A DNA stretch of 64,000 nucleotides from Tulasnella sp. 424 (Eukaryota > Basidiomycota > Agaricomycetes > Cantharellales > Tulasnellaceae), in assembly GCA_019633425.1 (NCBI GenBank), contig WSUB01000117.1:1-64000 (forward strand). Direction: 5' to 3'. Shown in pieces: positions 50,346-63,500 of this stretch (within the stretch, counting starts at the first letter, position 1; each line of letters begins with the position of its first letter). The translations under genes were made by a program, and so were the position numbers. The notes below the pieces were generated by a model that saw nothing but the letters and a program-made list of their open reading frames with translations, was not told the DNA's origin and searched no databases.

Positions 50346-51508
50346 ATGAACGTCTTGGCTCGTCAAGGACGAATCTCTCTAGCTCGGAATATCCAAGCAC
50401 GCATTGTTCCTCAATATTCATCGGCGAGGTGTTTGCACAATGCTCAGCCATTGACTGCTGCCGGACCTTCCCGGGTACGGAGCGCTCTCCCGAAGGCAAT
50501 GACGAAGCGGTCGTATAGCAATATGGAGCAGCAATCTATGGACAGGAATGCAGTTGGGGTGCGTCCTGATGCGAAGTTCTCTTCTGTTCGCTGTGGGGCT
50601 GAAGATTTCTCAAGGTAGCTACATGGCGATCTGCCCTCCTCTTCATCGTCACCAGCGTAGGACTGTACTTCTATTTCGAGTCCGAGAAGAAGAAGGTCAA
50701 GGAGAAAAAGGCGGCCGAACTTGCTAGTGTGAAGACCGGTACTTCAGATTTTCTACTGGATCTTACCCCCAAGGATAATGCTGAGCTTCGAAATACAGGT
50801 CGACCAAAGGTTGGAGGTCCTTTCACCCTGACAAACCAGGACGGGAAAGAGTTCACCAACCAAGATCTCCTGGGCAAATGGAGCTTGATTTACTTTGGCT
50901 TTACAAACTGTCCTGATATCTGTCCTGACGAACTGGACAAGATGGGCGCGGTTGTCGATCTCATTGGTATGATCAAAGTTTGGCCGTGTCCCTGCCTATT
51001 TGCTAATCATTCCATCATTCTTTACAGAGAAGCAACATGGAGCCGACGTTGTCGTCCCGGTATTTGTCTCTGTAGACCCGGCAAGAGATTCTGTACCTCA
51101 GGTCAAGAAATATCTATCAGGTGATTTTGGCTCCAAACGCGATGAAGAGAGCCGAGTTTCTAATATCTTCGATGCAATCATAGAATTCCATCCAAAAATG
51201 ATCGGCCTTACTGGTCCTTATGATGCCGTGAAGAAGATGTGCAAGGTCTTCCGAGTGTACTTCTCTACGCCCCCTGAAGTGAAAGAAGGTACGGCCCAGG
51301 CGAACCCTCGATCAAGTGCTGAGCAACCGCTGACTACATATATGGTTCTGGTCTCGTAGGGGAGGACTATTTGGTGGACCATTCGATTTATTTCTACCTT
51401 ATGGACCCCAAGGGAGAGTTCGTGGATGCATTCGGAAAGGCGACCACTGCGAAGGAAGTGAAGGAGAAGTTTGATGTAGCCGTGGAAGCGTGGAAGAAGG
51501 ACGAGTAA
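50346..51508 (+). CDS. SCO1: Mitochondrial copper chaperone Sco1 (cytochrome c oxidase assembly)
   Basis: Predicted exons are 50346-50558, 50615-50966, 51028-51288 and 51360-51508, giving 324 residues. The Arg-rich, Asp-poor N-terminus (MNVLARQGRISLARNIQARI) is a mitochondrial presequence. One membrane segment follows (SALLFIVTSVGLYFYF). The thioredoxin-like domain carries the copper-binding FTNCPDICPDEL (CxxxC) and the conserved His in DHSIYFYLMDP. The protein sits in the inner membrane facing the intermembrane space and loads copper on Cox2. All diagnostic residues are present. The 3' end is convergent with NDUFB7, 127 bp away. Confidence 0.95.
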
Positions 51509-51635
51509 GGCGCGACTGCTTTAGAAAAATTGGGCTCGGGTTGCGATAGAGCATTCTGGTGACGGTAGTCGTTAAACAAAACCCCCACTCCCCCCATGTC
51601 CAAGTCTATTCAGTGTGACGATCGGAACAAATGGT

Positions 51636-52140
51636 CTACTCTGATGACTGGGCGGCTTCGCGTTTTAACTTTGACAACTCCTTCATCCGACGCATGAGAC
51701 TGTCGGAAAGAATGGACGTAATGGGCGGTCAATAATAAGTCGGAGAGAGAAAGGATAATATTCGAACTCACTCTTCGTATTGGCACCTGTTTGGTAAGAT
51801 ATGGGCAGTCAACAAATGCAACCGCAAATGCTTAACGACGAGCACTCACTTCTCATACTCGTGCCTTTCGTGTTCGCATTCCCACTGCATGAAGTTCGTC
51901 TTATGCCGGCACTTGTTCAACGGGATGAGAAGGCTATAAGCAGCCACATTGAGCCCCAAAGGTGATAGTATCGCGTTGCAGATACGAAGCGAGAGATAAA
52001 TGTAGGGCCATGGTGAGTTCGAGCTGGCCTGTCCGGATTCTACCGACTGGGACAACATACGCGGAGCATTGGTCACGGTAACCCAAAGGCATACGAGCCT
52101 TCTTCATCTCCTCCTGTGACGCTGTCGTTGAGGTTGCCAT
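51636..52140 (-). CDS. NDUFB7: NADH:ubiquinone oxidoreductase B18 subunit (NDUFB7)
   Basis: Predicted exons are 52140-52061, 51933-51850, 51786-51772 and 51699-51636, giving 80 residues. The translation contains PLGYRDQCSALLIPLNKCR, then WECEHERHEYEKCQYE, giving the paired CX9C motifs (C..LNKC and WEC..YEKC) that define this intermembrane-space complex I subunit. It ends in a charged helix (LMRRMKELSKLKREA). The third exon is only 15 nt and encodes the second half of the EKCQYE motif, so annotation programs could easily miss it. The N-terminal MATSTTASQEEMKKARM is a plausible start, the only ATG in frame before the domain apart from later Met codons. Confidence 0.92.
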
Positions 52141-52353
52141 TTTATTTCCGAAGAGCTGATATGTAGAGAGAGCTTTCTTGTCGGCGCTGTCCTTTGGGAT
52201 TGAACGGTCTGAATTCAGAAAGCGAGCTTTCTCGCGGTTCGTTCGACCTCAGTTCCTGGATCCTGACCTGAACTGGACTTACGCGTCGCGCCCATACCTT
52301 TCGTCGCTTTCGAACCCCTCAACATCGACTACGCAGCCGACGGATAGCCCAAG
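52141..52353. promoter_or_regulatory. Divergent promoter region of NDUFB7 and RPN10
   Basis: 213 bp lie between the divergent starts of a complex I subunit and a proteasome subunit. No gene is visible. Confidence 0.5.
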
Positions 52354-53788
52354 ATGGTTCTCGAAGCGACTATGATTGTGTGCGTTGGAATTAGAAGCTG
52401 AGGAACTGTGGACGTACGAACTGACATGGACCTCTCTCCTCTTCACCGCGTCTCTTCTTGGGACGCCAATGACAGCATTGACAATTCTGAGTATATGCGA
52501 AATGGCGACTACATGCCGACGCGCTTTGCATCACAGTCTGATGCTGTGAATGTCATCTTTGGACGCAAGACGAATGCGAATCCAGAGAATACTGTGGGGT
52601 TGATGACCTCTGGCGGCAAGACGTGAGTCCGCTCCAGGTTGCCAAGAATCATTCATCATTCTGACTATTATTAACATCCAATGTTCTACTAAATATCGTG
52701 TTGGCCACCTATCCCAGCCCCCAAGTATTAGTCACGCCAACCACCGACATCGGCAAGATTCTACAAGGACTACACGGGACGCAAATATCAGGCGAACCGG
52801 ACTTGATTACATCTTTACAAGTCGCTCAACTCGCACTCAAGCATCGGCAAAATAAGAATCAGCGGCAGCGCATCATTGCCTTTGTGGGGAGTCCAATAAA
52901 GCCGAAAGCGGACGAGAAGTCGCTCGTCAAATTAGCGAAGAAGTTGAAGAAGAATAACGTCGCTGTGGACATCGTGAGCTTTGGCAGTGAAGAAGAAATA
53001 GAGGATAACGATGGAACGCTGAGGGCGTTTGTGGACGCTGTGCAAAGCGGAGAGAACTCGTAAGCGATGACGCCTTTGACTGGGGGAAGTCCAGCCCAGC
53101 TGACAAGATTTTGAATGGTCTTTTTACAGACATCTGGTGACCGTACCTGCCGGAGCAAACTTGCTATCAGATGTCATCGTCTCATCTGCGATACTCGCTG
53201 GTGAAAGCGGTGTGCCCGGTGAGTTCGGAGGGGGCGAGGGATCAGGTGGAGGAGCACAAAACAATTTCGAGTTTGGCGTCGATCCAAGTCTTGATCCCGA
53301 GTTGGCAATGGTGAGTCTTTGAAACATGTTTCATCCGGTGCTCAGGGGGGTTTGTCCGCTAAGTGATTCGGACGCAGGCTCTCCGCATGTCCCTTGAGGA
53401 AGAACAGGCTCGGGTCGCTGCGCAAAATCCGGCCGCTGCCGGTGCTGCGTCGTCGACACTCACATCTATTCCTGAAAATACTGCTTCGGGAGGAGCTGCT
53501 GCTGCTGCAACAGCGGTACCGAATCTCATGGATCAGGATGATGAAGATGAGGAGCTCGCTCAGGCGTTGCTAATGTCTCAGCAGGACCAAGGCGGTGCTT
53601 CCAAGGCGGACGATGAAGACGTGGACATGGATGCTGCTGACGATGAAGATGAAGATGGTGAAGGTGATGACGACGACGACGGAGAGGATGAGGAGGACGA
53701 GGAGGAGGCCATCGCAAAGGCTATTGCGATGAGCATGGCAGAGGAGGAGGAAAAGAAGCGGGCCGAGCAGCAACCACCGAAGAAGTAG
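52354..53788 (+). CDS. RPN10: 26S proteasome ubiquitin receptor Rpn10 (PSMD4)
   Basis: Predicted exons are 52354-52379, 52476-52622, 52718-53059, 53130-53310 and 53378-53788, giving 368 residues. The N-terminal von Willebrand A domain starts [21 protein letters not shown] and includes [19 protein letters not shown] and [10 protein letters not shown]. Three ubiquitin-interacting motifs follow: [25 protein letters not shown] and [14 protein letters not shown]. Yeast Rpn10 has one UIM and animals have two or more, so three is notable. A long acidic stretch ([14 protein letters not shown]) separates UIM2 and UIM3. The protein binds polyubiquitin on the proteasome regulatory particle. The first exon encodes just eight full codons. 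Confidence 0.95.
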
Positions 53789-54248
53789 TGACTAATGAAT
53801 CCCTTGATGTAGATTTGACTTTTTTTCTTCTCCGTGTTATTTTTTTTGCTGCAAGGGCACGATGCGAGCAGACAATGCACCATTTGTACATAACAGGGGC
53901 GCGTCCCACGGACATAGGTCGCCCGTATAAGTCCGCGCCCTTAGCCCTCTGACTTGATCTCCTCTGCGAAATCCCCCTCTCTCTCTTCACCCAGTGTCCA
54001 CTACACAAGGTGAGCCCGCATACCGCAGTCTGTTTCATGGCGACCGTAGCCGACGGCGTCTAGCTGCGCGCCCCGCTGCTGCCAGCCCTTGTTCGTCGCG
54101 CCGCTGCTGCGCGCAGTCCATCTCTCCCCATCAAAAGCCCGTTCTGTGTTGAGCTTTTGACTGACGTCGCACATCGTCTCCCCTCTCAGACACTAGCTTC
54201 CTTATTCTCGCTTCTCGTTTACGACCTCACGCTTAGAAAATATCAACA
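53789..54248. promoter_or_regulatory. RPN10 3' end and actin promoter
   Basis: The region has T-rich 3' sequence after RPN10 (53818-53850), then long pyrimidine stretches (54120-54235) directly before the actin ATG, as usual for highly expressed fungal genes. Nothing else was recognised. Confidence 0.55.
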
Positions 54249-55956
<1,708 letters not shown>

Positions 55957-56279
55957 GCGTACATCGATATATTTTAGAAACGTCCATTCATTGTCATGTC
56001 GGCTGGATTCTGTCCTCGCCACCATTTCCGCTTCCCTCGAGTCTGGAGTTCCGGTTCTTATCAGTAGTTACATTCCGATTAGTCTCTCCTCGCCCGGAAA
56101 TGAAGTTCATTGTTTCAAAGATCGAGTGAAAGAGCATAGGTTGAGCATAGGTCTGCCCTCCGGAGGTCGTTCTCCTTCCGGTTCGCAGTTCGCAGCTGCA
56201 CAGCCACATATCTTCGTCTGAAATACGACTTGCAGCCTTCTTCTACCATGCCCATCCGCGTTTTGCAGAAGACGTCAAC
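55957..56279. other. Actin 3' region
   Basis: 323 bp between the actin stop and the provisional start of the next gene. Short frames only; nothing recognised. Confidence 0.5.
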
Positions 56280-57649
56280 ATGGACCCAAAACCCCCACAA
56301 CGTACGTCAAGTGAGTGTTAGATAGCTCATCTTAGGTTGCTGGGGATTCTCATGAGCCACCCTCATGAGGCAAACTGTCGGGGACGTTTCGCAATTTGGT
56401 TCGCAGGCAGACCTCCAGCTCCATGACGAGCTCTAGGATTAGCGGCGGCGTCCAGTCTCCAGTACCTCTCTCTCCGCCTCTTCTCCCTGCTTCACCAACT
56501 CCGCCTATCGACTTTCTCTCGTTTTCGGGCCCAGGGGATGATGTGCTGGCGTTTGTGCAGTCGGTCCAACGGACTGCGTTCTTGCAAAACCGTCAAAGAG
56601 ACGATGCATGGATAGCAGACTTCGTTTCTACTTGCCTTTCGGGCCCCGCGTTGATTTGGTACAGCACCGTGTTGGACAAGACGACCCAGTTGGACTGGAG
56701 TGAACTGCGGCGGGCGATGATTCAGCGGTATCTTCCCTCGGAGGAGAACCCCATGGTACCGACGTCCGCAGCGGCCTCCCCCCCTCCACCATCTGCACTA
56801 TTACCGCCGTTGAGGCTGGATTCGGTGGAGACCGTTCAGACCGCTCAGAGGAGAAATGGCCGGATTAAAGTGGTGGACGCAGCGAGTAACAAAGTGTTGG
56901 GATACCTCCGGCGAGATAGGATGGCTGTGATGCAGTCTGATATGGCAAACGCACTCACGGTGGAGTATTCAATACCCGATGACAATCAAAGGACTCAACT
57001 TAGGATGCTGGTGCGTTCATTGCGTGTCATATCACATACAGATTTTTTTTATTCATATCCTTGCCATTTCAGAACCTGGAAACAAAGTATTTGCCTTACC
57101 CTTTCCTAGGGGTGGCTAGGTTTGGTCGCGATGATCTGCACATGTGGATCCCGGTGGCATGCGCTCAAGGTAATTAAAGCCGGGTGACACTCGTATAGTC
57201 ACTCATTTGATCACTCCCAGCTGCGCGAAGAACTGAGTTTTGGAACACTTCGAATCATAAGAGCTATGTTAGAGCATCCGCTTCCGAGTGGTCGATCAAA
57301 GTCTCGGACGATGAGATCGAGTTTCAGGCGGCTTGGCCAGACGACGACGGACGTGAGTGGTACCGAATCATCTATGAGCCTGTTACCCAACTTATTGCTT
57401 TCCCATTCGCGGGACCGCAGAAACACGACCTATCTCGTTTATCTTCAGTCATAATGTCGATTCAGCCGTGGAGCAGAAGGAACGTTCTAGCCCCGAGCAC
57501 GAGCAAGACTTTTCGCAGGTGCTCGTAGCCGTTCTAGATCCCTCGAGTAAAGACGTGAAGACTATCGTTGTAAGTAGCTTTGACCTGCCATTACTTCATC
57601 TCATCTAAAACCCCATCCACCATAGCGATTGATCCTCGATCAGACATGA
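56280..57649 (+). CDS. Gag-like domain protein 1 (retrotransposon-capsid-related, intron-containing)
   Basis: Predicted exons are 56280-56305 (provisional), 56407-57010, 57073-57169, 57221-57352, 57421-57569 and 57626-57649, giving about 343 residues. After a Ser/Pro-rich N-terminus, residues ~45-130 read FSGPGDDVLAFVQSVQRTAF...DDAWIADFVSTCLSGPALIWYSTV...LDWSELRRAMIQRYLP, the pattern of retrotransposon Gag/capsid domains. Beyond it are a region with GRIKVVDAASNKVLGYLRR and a C-terminal part with EWSIKVSDDEIEFQAAWPDDDG and FSQVLVAVLDPSSK. I do not recognise this C-terminal part in any known domain. There is no protease, RT, integrase or CCHC knuckle. The first-exon splice is weak; an alternative start is the ATG at 56424. 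Several introns and an intact frame suggest a host gene rather than a fresh element. It pairs with a paralogue at 58732-60064. Confidence 0.7.
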
Positions 57650-58133
57650 AATGTCTGGGTTGGTTTCACCAGCCCACGACTACTGGATTAAAACATTAAG
57701 AATATTCGGACCCTCTTTTGGTTGTTCGTCTGCAGTTCAAAGTACCCGATTTAACCGACTCAGTCCTTTTACATATAATGCTTATAATTGGGATGTCCCT
57801 TCTTTGAGTAAATTACAAAGCTTCATAGTCGAGTGGAACCAAGGTGGCGAGAGTGATCGAGCCCAAATAAACGCCCAATAAAATGCTAGACAAACAGACA
57901 CGGTTGATCCCATTTCGGGACGATTAGTCGACGGTGACGCTGCGTAAAAAGTTGTGTTTATCTAACTTGCAACGTCGCCCACGGGCGACAGGAGGGTTGC
58001 TCGGCCGTAATTACAACACGCGGACACATACTATTAGATACTCGAAGTGTCTGAGGGGTTTAGTAGTGAACATCTTAGTCAGAAATGCAATGTATTCTTT
58101 ACCGAGCACAGACAAGGGAGTAATCTTTTGCAG
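57650..58133. other. Intergenic DNA between Gag-like gene 1 and Helitron fragment
   Basis: Short open frames (for example 57651-57881) without recognisable domain. Nothing supportable is seen. Confidence 0.45.
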
Positions 58134-58463
58134 TGGTTCCTGCTTCGTCAGTACGGCATCATACTTGCGTTCGCGTTCACGGACCACGAAGCCCAAGGTT
58201 AAACCCTCGATCGAGTAATCGTCGATATCGGCAAGCCCGCGACTGGGAGCATCAACCAGTTCAACGCTTACGTTGCGCTGAGTCGAGGGAGGGACCCGGA
58301 GAAGGTTTGGCTGCTCCGGCCGTTTGACGTGCAGCTCTTCACTCAGGGCGTGGATCCCGACCTAGCTGAAGAGGATATCCGCCTGGAGCAATTGAACGAG
58401 GAAACGAGGCGCGGATATGAAATGGTTACACTCACATTAAAAAAAGATGCTCCTGAAAGTTAA
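58134..58463 (+). pseudogene. Helitron/PIF1-like helicase C-terminal fragment
   Basis: A 110-codon frame reads through AFAFTDHEAQG, a stop codon, then TLDRVIVDIGKP, NQFNAYVALSRGRDPEKVW and LLRPFDVQLF, the C-terminal motifs V/VI region of PIF1-type helicases as found in fungal Helitrons. The in-frame TAA sits where the family has Gln or Arg after QG, a likely C-to-T change. No Rep domain or N-terminal helicase motif was found upstream, so this is a truncated relic. A Helitron terminus was not identified. Confidence 0.75.
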
Positions 58464-58731
58464 CCCAAGTATGCCCTGCCCCCCAAAGCGTCATGGCATA
58501 GCGTAGATTGCGAAAGAAATGGTTATGTAGTCATCGTGTGGTTCGAGCTGGGGGAGCGTGCGGAAACGAGAGCTGCGATTGGCTATTGTTTAATATCACA
58601 CCAACCGCGGGAGCGTAGAAGGACGGTGTTTACATTTTATCGTTTTCGAGAGCAGGGTTGCCGAGCAGCCCGATAAGAAAGTCGCCTTCCCTCAAGGCTT
58701 GTGGCCACCAGAAACCTTTCTCTTACTACCC

Positions 58732-60064
58732 ATGCATCCGTCTTGTTCCTTTACATCCAAAGCCGCTGGTAGGTTCTTGCTGTAATGTTCGAAATGGTCA
58801 CAGCGATTGATACGGCCTTCAGATCGATTTCGGAAGGCTGCGGCCACTCATCCGTATACTCCAAAGCACGGGACCTCCGCCGATGGTAAAACCCAGGCTC
58901 AGCAGGAGCGGTCACCTTTCGTTTATGTCTGGTTTGGGGGAGCGCCCGAAGAAGATGTTCAGTCGTTCGTCTATTCCGTCCAGCGGACGGCGTCATCTCA
59001 AAACCGGCAAACCGATGACGCTTGGATTGTCCGCTACGTCGAGACGTGTCTTTCGGGAGATGCTCTTTTATGGTTTTCTGCTTTAGAAGGAGAAACAAAG
59101 CGTTCATGGACTCGGCTATCCGAGGCCCTTCTTCACAACTTTGCACCTCCCCCGCAGACGAAAGGAAGATGTGAAAACCCGTCGTCCCCAGCGAACCCTT
59201 TCGACCTTCTTTTGCTCTCCCCCAAACCAGGAAAAGCCGGTGCTGTTCAAGTGATAGATGCTACAGATCAAGGATTTTTGGGTTACTTGTGCAAGAATCT
59301 AACCTTCGCTGTTGATCCTCATGCGAGTGACGCCTTGCTCGTTGAATGTCCTGCGTCCGGCCCAGGCGTCAGCCTTGAGGAACCCACTTACCTGAGAATC
59401 GCGGTATGTTATATCTCGGTCGACGTCGAGTGGCCCCATCTTTCTCATAGACGTCCTTTGACAGAACCAAGATCCCCAATCGGCACCAGCTTTCCTCGGT
59501 CTCACGGGCGGAGGGACCGAAGAAGTGCCAAAGCCTTGGTTGTTGACACCATGCTCCTCAGGTATCTCACTTTGGTCCCGCAGGGTTCTTCAGTATGCTT
59601 CACTTTAGGTCATCGTTATAGCCTCTTTTCGGAGCGCATCAAGCGTGGTGCCAACGATGTTACCCCTCTCGAGTTCAACACTCGTCTGGAAAACAATGAG
59701 CGATGGAGAGCTGAGTCTCGCTTGGCCGAAAGATGATGGGAGTATGTAGTTTACTAGCGTACTGTTTGCTTATCACGCTGAATTATTCCTTCACTGTCCA
59801 GGGTACATTCCACTTGTCATCGGTCGCGACCCAAGCGCAACCGCGTCTATTGTGCTAGACAACCCGAACCCGGTCATCGACAGAGCGTTGTTCAAAGATC
59901 GGTGTATGGACGTGCTCATCGCAGTCACGGAGTCCCAGCTCGCTTCTACCTTACCAGGATTCAGGAGAGTAGTGAGTTAAGACACCCTAGCTCGGGTTGA
60001 TTCCACAGGCTTACTCGCACACCAGCGTTTAAGGCTGTCTCATGTCGAAGATCTCTATCCTTAA
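58732..60064 (+). pseudogene. Gag-like domain protein 2, paralogue of the 56.3-kb gene, apparent frameshift
   Basis: The ATG at 58732 lies in a 37-nt exon (58732-58768) that splices in frame to 58823. The Gag-like domain reads FGGAPEEDVQSFVYSVQRTA...DDAWIVRYVETCLSGDALLWFSAL...SWTRLSEALLHNFAP, clearly related to gene 1. VQVIDATDQGFLGYL matches gene 1 as well. Downstream, the block equivalent to EWSIKVSDDEIEFQAAWPDDDG appears near 59660-59745 as LVWKTMSDGELSLAWPKDDG, but one frame away from the spliced upstream exon, whose own frame ends at TGA 59734-59736. Beyond a further intron the homologous tail resumes (YIPLVIGRDPSAT, then RRV spliced to RLRLSHVEDLYP, stop at 60062-60064). The simplest reading is one indel between about 59570 and 59690, either real or an assembly error. 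Confidence 0.6.
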
Positions 60065-60554
60065 TATGCTATTCGTTGGCGCGCCTCTTACGTTGGAAGC
60101 TCACCTGGGGGTCGAGACTGCAGTGCTCATCGATCGAGGCTTACCAGGCCTGACCAGGAAGTCAACAAAATGGGAGGTTAAGAGGAGGGAGGGGGTCTCA
60201 ATTAGAGCGGTTCATTTGAGCGTTTTTGAACGATCCGTTCAGACTAACTTGAGATAGCTGGCTTGAGATAATCACCCGAGTTTACGACAGTCCTTCCTAA
60301 CATAACAAACTAGTGTCGACTAGAGCGCTGGATCGGCAGACCGAACAGAATCTCTTCTAATCAGCACAACCTGAACGCGGACCATGCACCAGGCGACGAT
60401 GAATGTAGAAATTGCATCAATTCTGATGCAGACAGCGTCGGCCATTGACGATCGACCATAAAAGGGAACCTGAACGAAATTATAGAGACATATAGGGCAT
60501 CGCAGTATCGTGAAAACAACAATCTGTCCTTGGTGTTGGTGAGGTGAAGAGTAG
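60065..60554. other. Intergenic DNA, 3' side of both neighbours
   Basis: Convergent 3' region between Gag-like gene 2 and the RAD16-like gene. Short frames only; nothing recognised. Confidence 0.5.
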
Positions 60555-63500
60555 TTAAAGTCGGAAGAGGAATCCGAGCTACAATGAATAGTGAGTTTCA
60601 TGGAATAAGCCATACGAGAGCTGGGACGCACATCCTCTGGAGTTAAACGACCCATGGCCTGAAGAAAAGCTCAGAACTAGCCAAGGACACGGAGAATCAA
60701 TTGCACTCCTTACCGAATCATCCGTCGACAGCTGTAATACCGGAGAGTCATTAGCTCCTCACTTCCATAACAAACATTAGTGGACGAACCGTAGCATCCA
60801 CCATTGCAGACTTCTTTTCTTGCAGCTAAATTTCTACGCTTAGCATCGCATATCCTAAGCTGTGAAATGTTCATACCTGAACGATGCGACTCTCGATGCT
60901 GTCTTCAATAACGAGTTTGATGGCTTGGACAGGTCGGTGCTGGCCGAGACGCTGCCAATCGTTCAAGTGAGTATTCTAGCGAGCAATGAAACACAGCAAC
61001 AAGCGTACATGAATCCGGTCCATTGCCTCTGATGGTTTGTTAGCGTGATCAGCTTTTTGCATTCGAATGAAGTTCCCGAATACACGCACGGAATTCGACC
61101 TGCGTATACATGAGTTTGTCAATTGGACCGAGTCGAAATTTCTCAAGAAGCGTCACTCACAGCCGGGTTCCACCAGGAATCCATCAAGTAGACGCGAGAG
61201 GCCTTTTGGTTTTGACCTTAGTGATGCTCACTGAATGACCAATGCCAACAAAGGTGATATACCTCGACAAGATTCAGAGCGACACCTCCCGCCTTAAGCG
61301 ACACGAGGAAAACCGTAACTTCCACATTGTTCACTGGGAAGGGCCACGGACCAGTCAGCAGAAATTTTATCAATATCGTCCCTAGAGCCAACTCACTGAA
61401 GTGCTTGATAGTCAAATCACGAGCTTGGGGCGTCATGGTGCCTTCAAGACGACAGATCTATTCAGGCAGAGTCGTCAGTGTGATCAGATCGAGCTGTGTT
61501 GACCGTATCCCTCGATGACCCACGTTAAAGCCCGCGCGTTGGAGCCTCCACGCAATCAAATCTAAGAAATTGACAAATTGACTGAAAACGATGCTCTTGG
61601 TAGTTCGATCTTCTCGTCGAAGATTTGTAAGTTCTTCGACAAGCGCTTCGATTTTGCTGGAGCTACGCCAACTGTCGATGTCCAAACGTCCTAAAATACC
61701 TTGACGAGCCCTTTGAACTTCTTTTTCATCTTGCTCGAGAGCAGGTGCGTCGAGATCGATGGTCAGGTCCACGTGACAGACGGGACAAGTGGGCTACTCA
61801 AGGCGATGATGGTTAGAATGGCCGACCCTTGAAAAGCCTCAAAGCGAACGGTTACCGTAGTGCCAGAAACATTCATATACTGCTTGATACATTCACGATC
61901 GAAGACGTGGTGGCATTTTGATTTAATAGCATCCTCAGCGATATCGTTGCAAAGCCGACAAACTGTCGCTTCGACGATGTCACCCGATAATGCGGTGTTC
62001 GTCCTGCTCTTCAGAACCAGATCCGGCTTTCGAAAAAGGGCACATCAGCAAATCATTCCCTTGAAGCAAATTCCAGAAAACTTACATGACAGGCCATCTG
62101 ACGCATCCGAGTGATCAAGCTGAAAATATTTGAGTAGTTGTTCAGCAATGTACCAGCGCCGACGTATGTCCTACAAAGCGGGGGTCATGCCAAAGTTAAC
62201 CACAAGACCTTAACGACGAGACAGTCTCAAGGTAAACGCACGAAAACTGTCGCTTCGCATCCGAGAAAAGGGACAAGTACAGCTCTTTTTCTTCCGGGCT
62301 GAAGTAATCCCTGCGGACAATGACGGTTCGCGGAGGTAAACCGAGATCATCTGCGCGCTCAAGCTAGAAGACCGAAGACCGAGGAATGTCAACACATTTG
62401 GGTCTGAAGCGATCCGGATAGCTAGCTGCTGACCTTTGTTCTTCGAAGCATCATTCGATCCAAAAGAATCTTCAGCTTCTTAAACGCTGCCTGTCCCGGT
62501 CCAGTCATGGCATGCTTTTGAATGGGTGTCAAAATCTCGTTATTCCAGAAGCATGTCTAGTTGGGGTCAGTCAGAAAGGGCAATTAAACACGAATCAGGA
62601 AGGCCATAAACGAACATGCTGCATCGGGCTGTGACCACAATCTGCATGGAATATGAGCTCTCTCGCCTTCTCTTGGGAGAAGTCACTGTCACACACCATC
62701 GCAATGCCTTTTATCTTTGAACGACCAATGAAGAGATTTGCACGAGCAGTTCTTGCCTATGAAACCCTTAGTCATCGGAGAGCCCGATTTATCGACTCAG
62801 GCTTCCAAAAACCTACAGAAATAGAACGAGAACGGATCGCCACCCAGGAACCTGATGTGAGTATGCGCCGTTAGTTAACATCCTGGTTGTGACGCAAATC
62901 CGCCTTCCTTACCTGATCAAGCTGTATAACTCTCCGACACGATTCTGGAGGGGAGTTCCAGACAAACACCACTTGAAGTCGGATCTAGAACCAGGCGTAA
63001 ACCCCACAGTCAGTCTGACGAATCGCTCGTTACGCGTTCCGGTAACTCCTACTTTAATTCGAACGCTGCTTTGGCGGTGTTACAAGATCGCTCCTTGATG
63101 TTATGCGCCTCATCAAGCTATTCGATGATAGCCCTCGGAATTCAGTAAAAAAGCCCCAGGTTCCGAAGGTCGGGACTAACAACTCACCACGATCCGCCTC
63201 CAATGAATATTATGCAAGATGCTCTTTTCCTTGAGGATCACGCCCTTTCTGGTGAAACCGCTGTGCTGCTTTCGGAAAACGCTTTCGAGGACGGCATACG
63301 TAGTTAAAACGACGTCGGCTTTGCTGAGTTCCTCGGAATCTTTGGTTCGCGCTTGCCCATGATAGATTACGACCTAACAAGAGAAGGAAAATGGGTATAC
63401 AAGGTTACGCCCGGGCTATGACGACGAGAATAGGCAAAGGACCGACCTTGAACCCCTCCGTATGCAAGTCGATTTCGTTCTTCCATTGCATGATAGCAAC

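Noticed and set aside
57651..57881. 76-codon open frame after Gag-like gene 1
   Set aside because: It begins at the stop region of the gene, has no motif and no splice or paralogue support.
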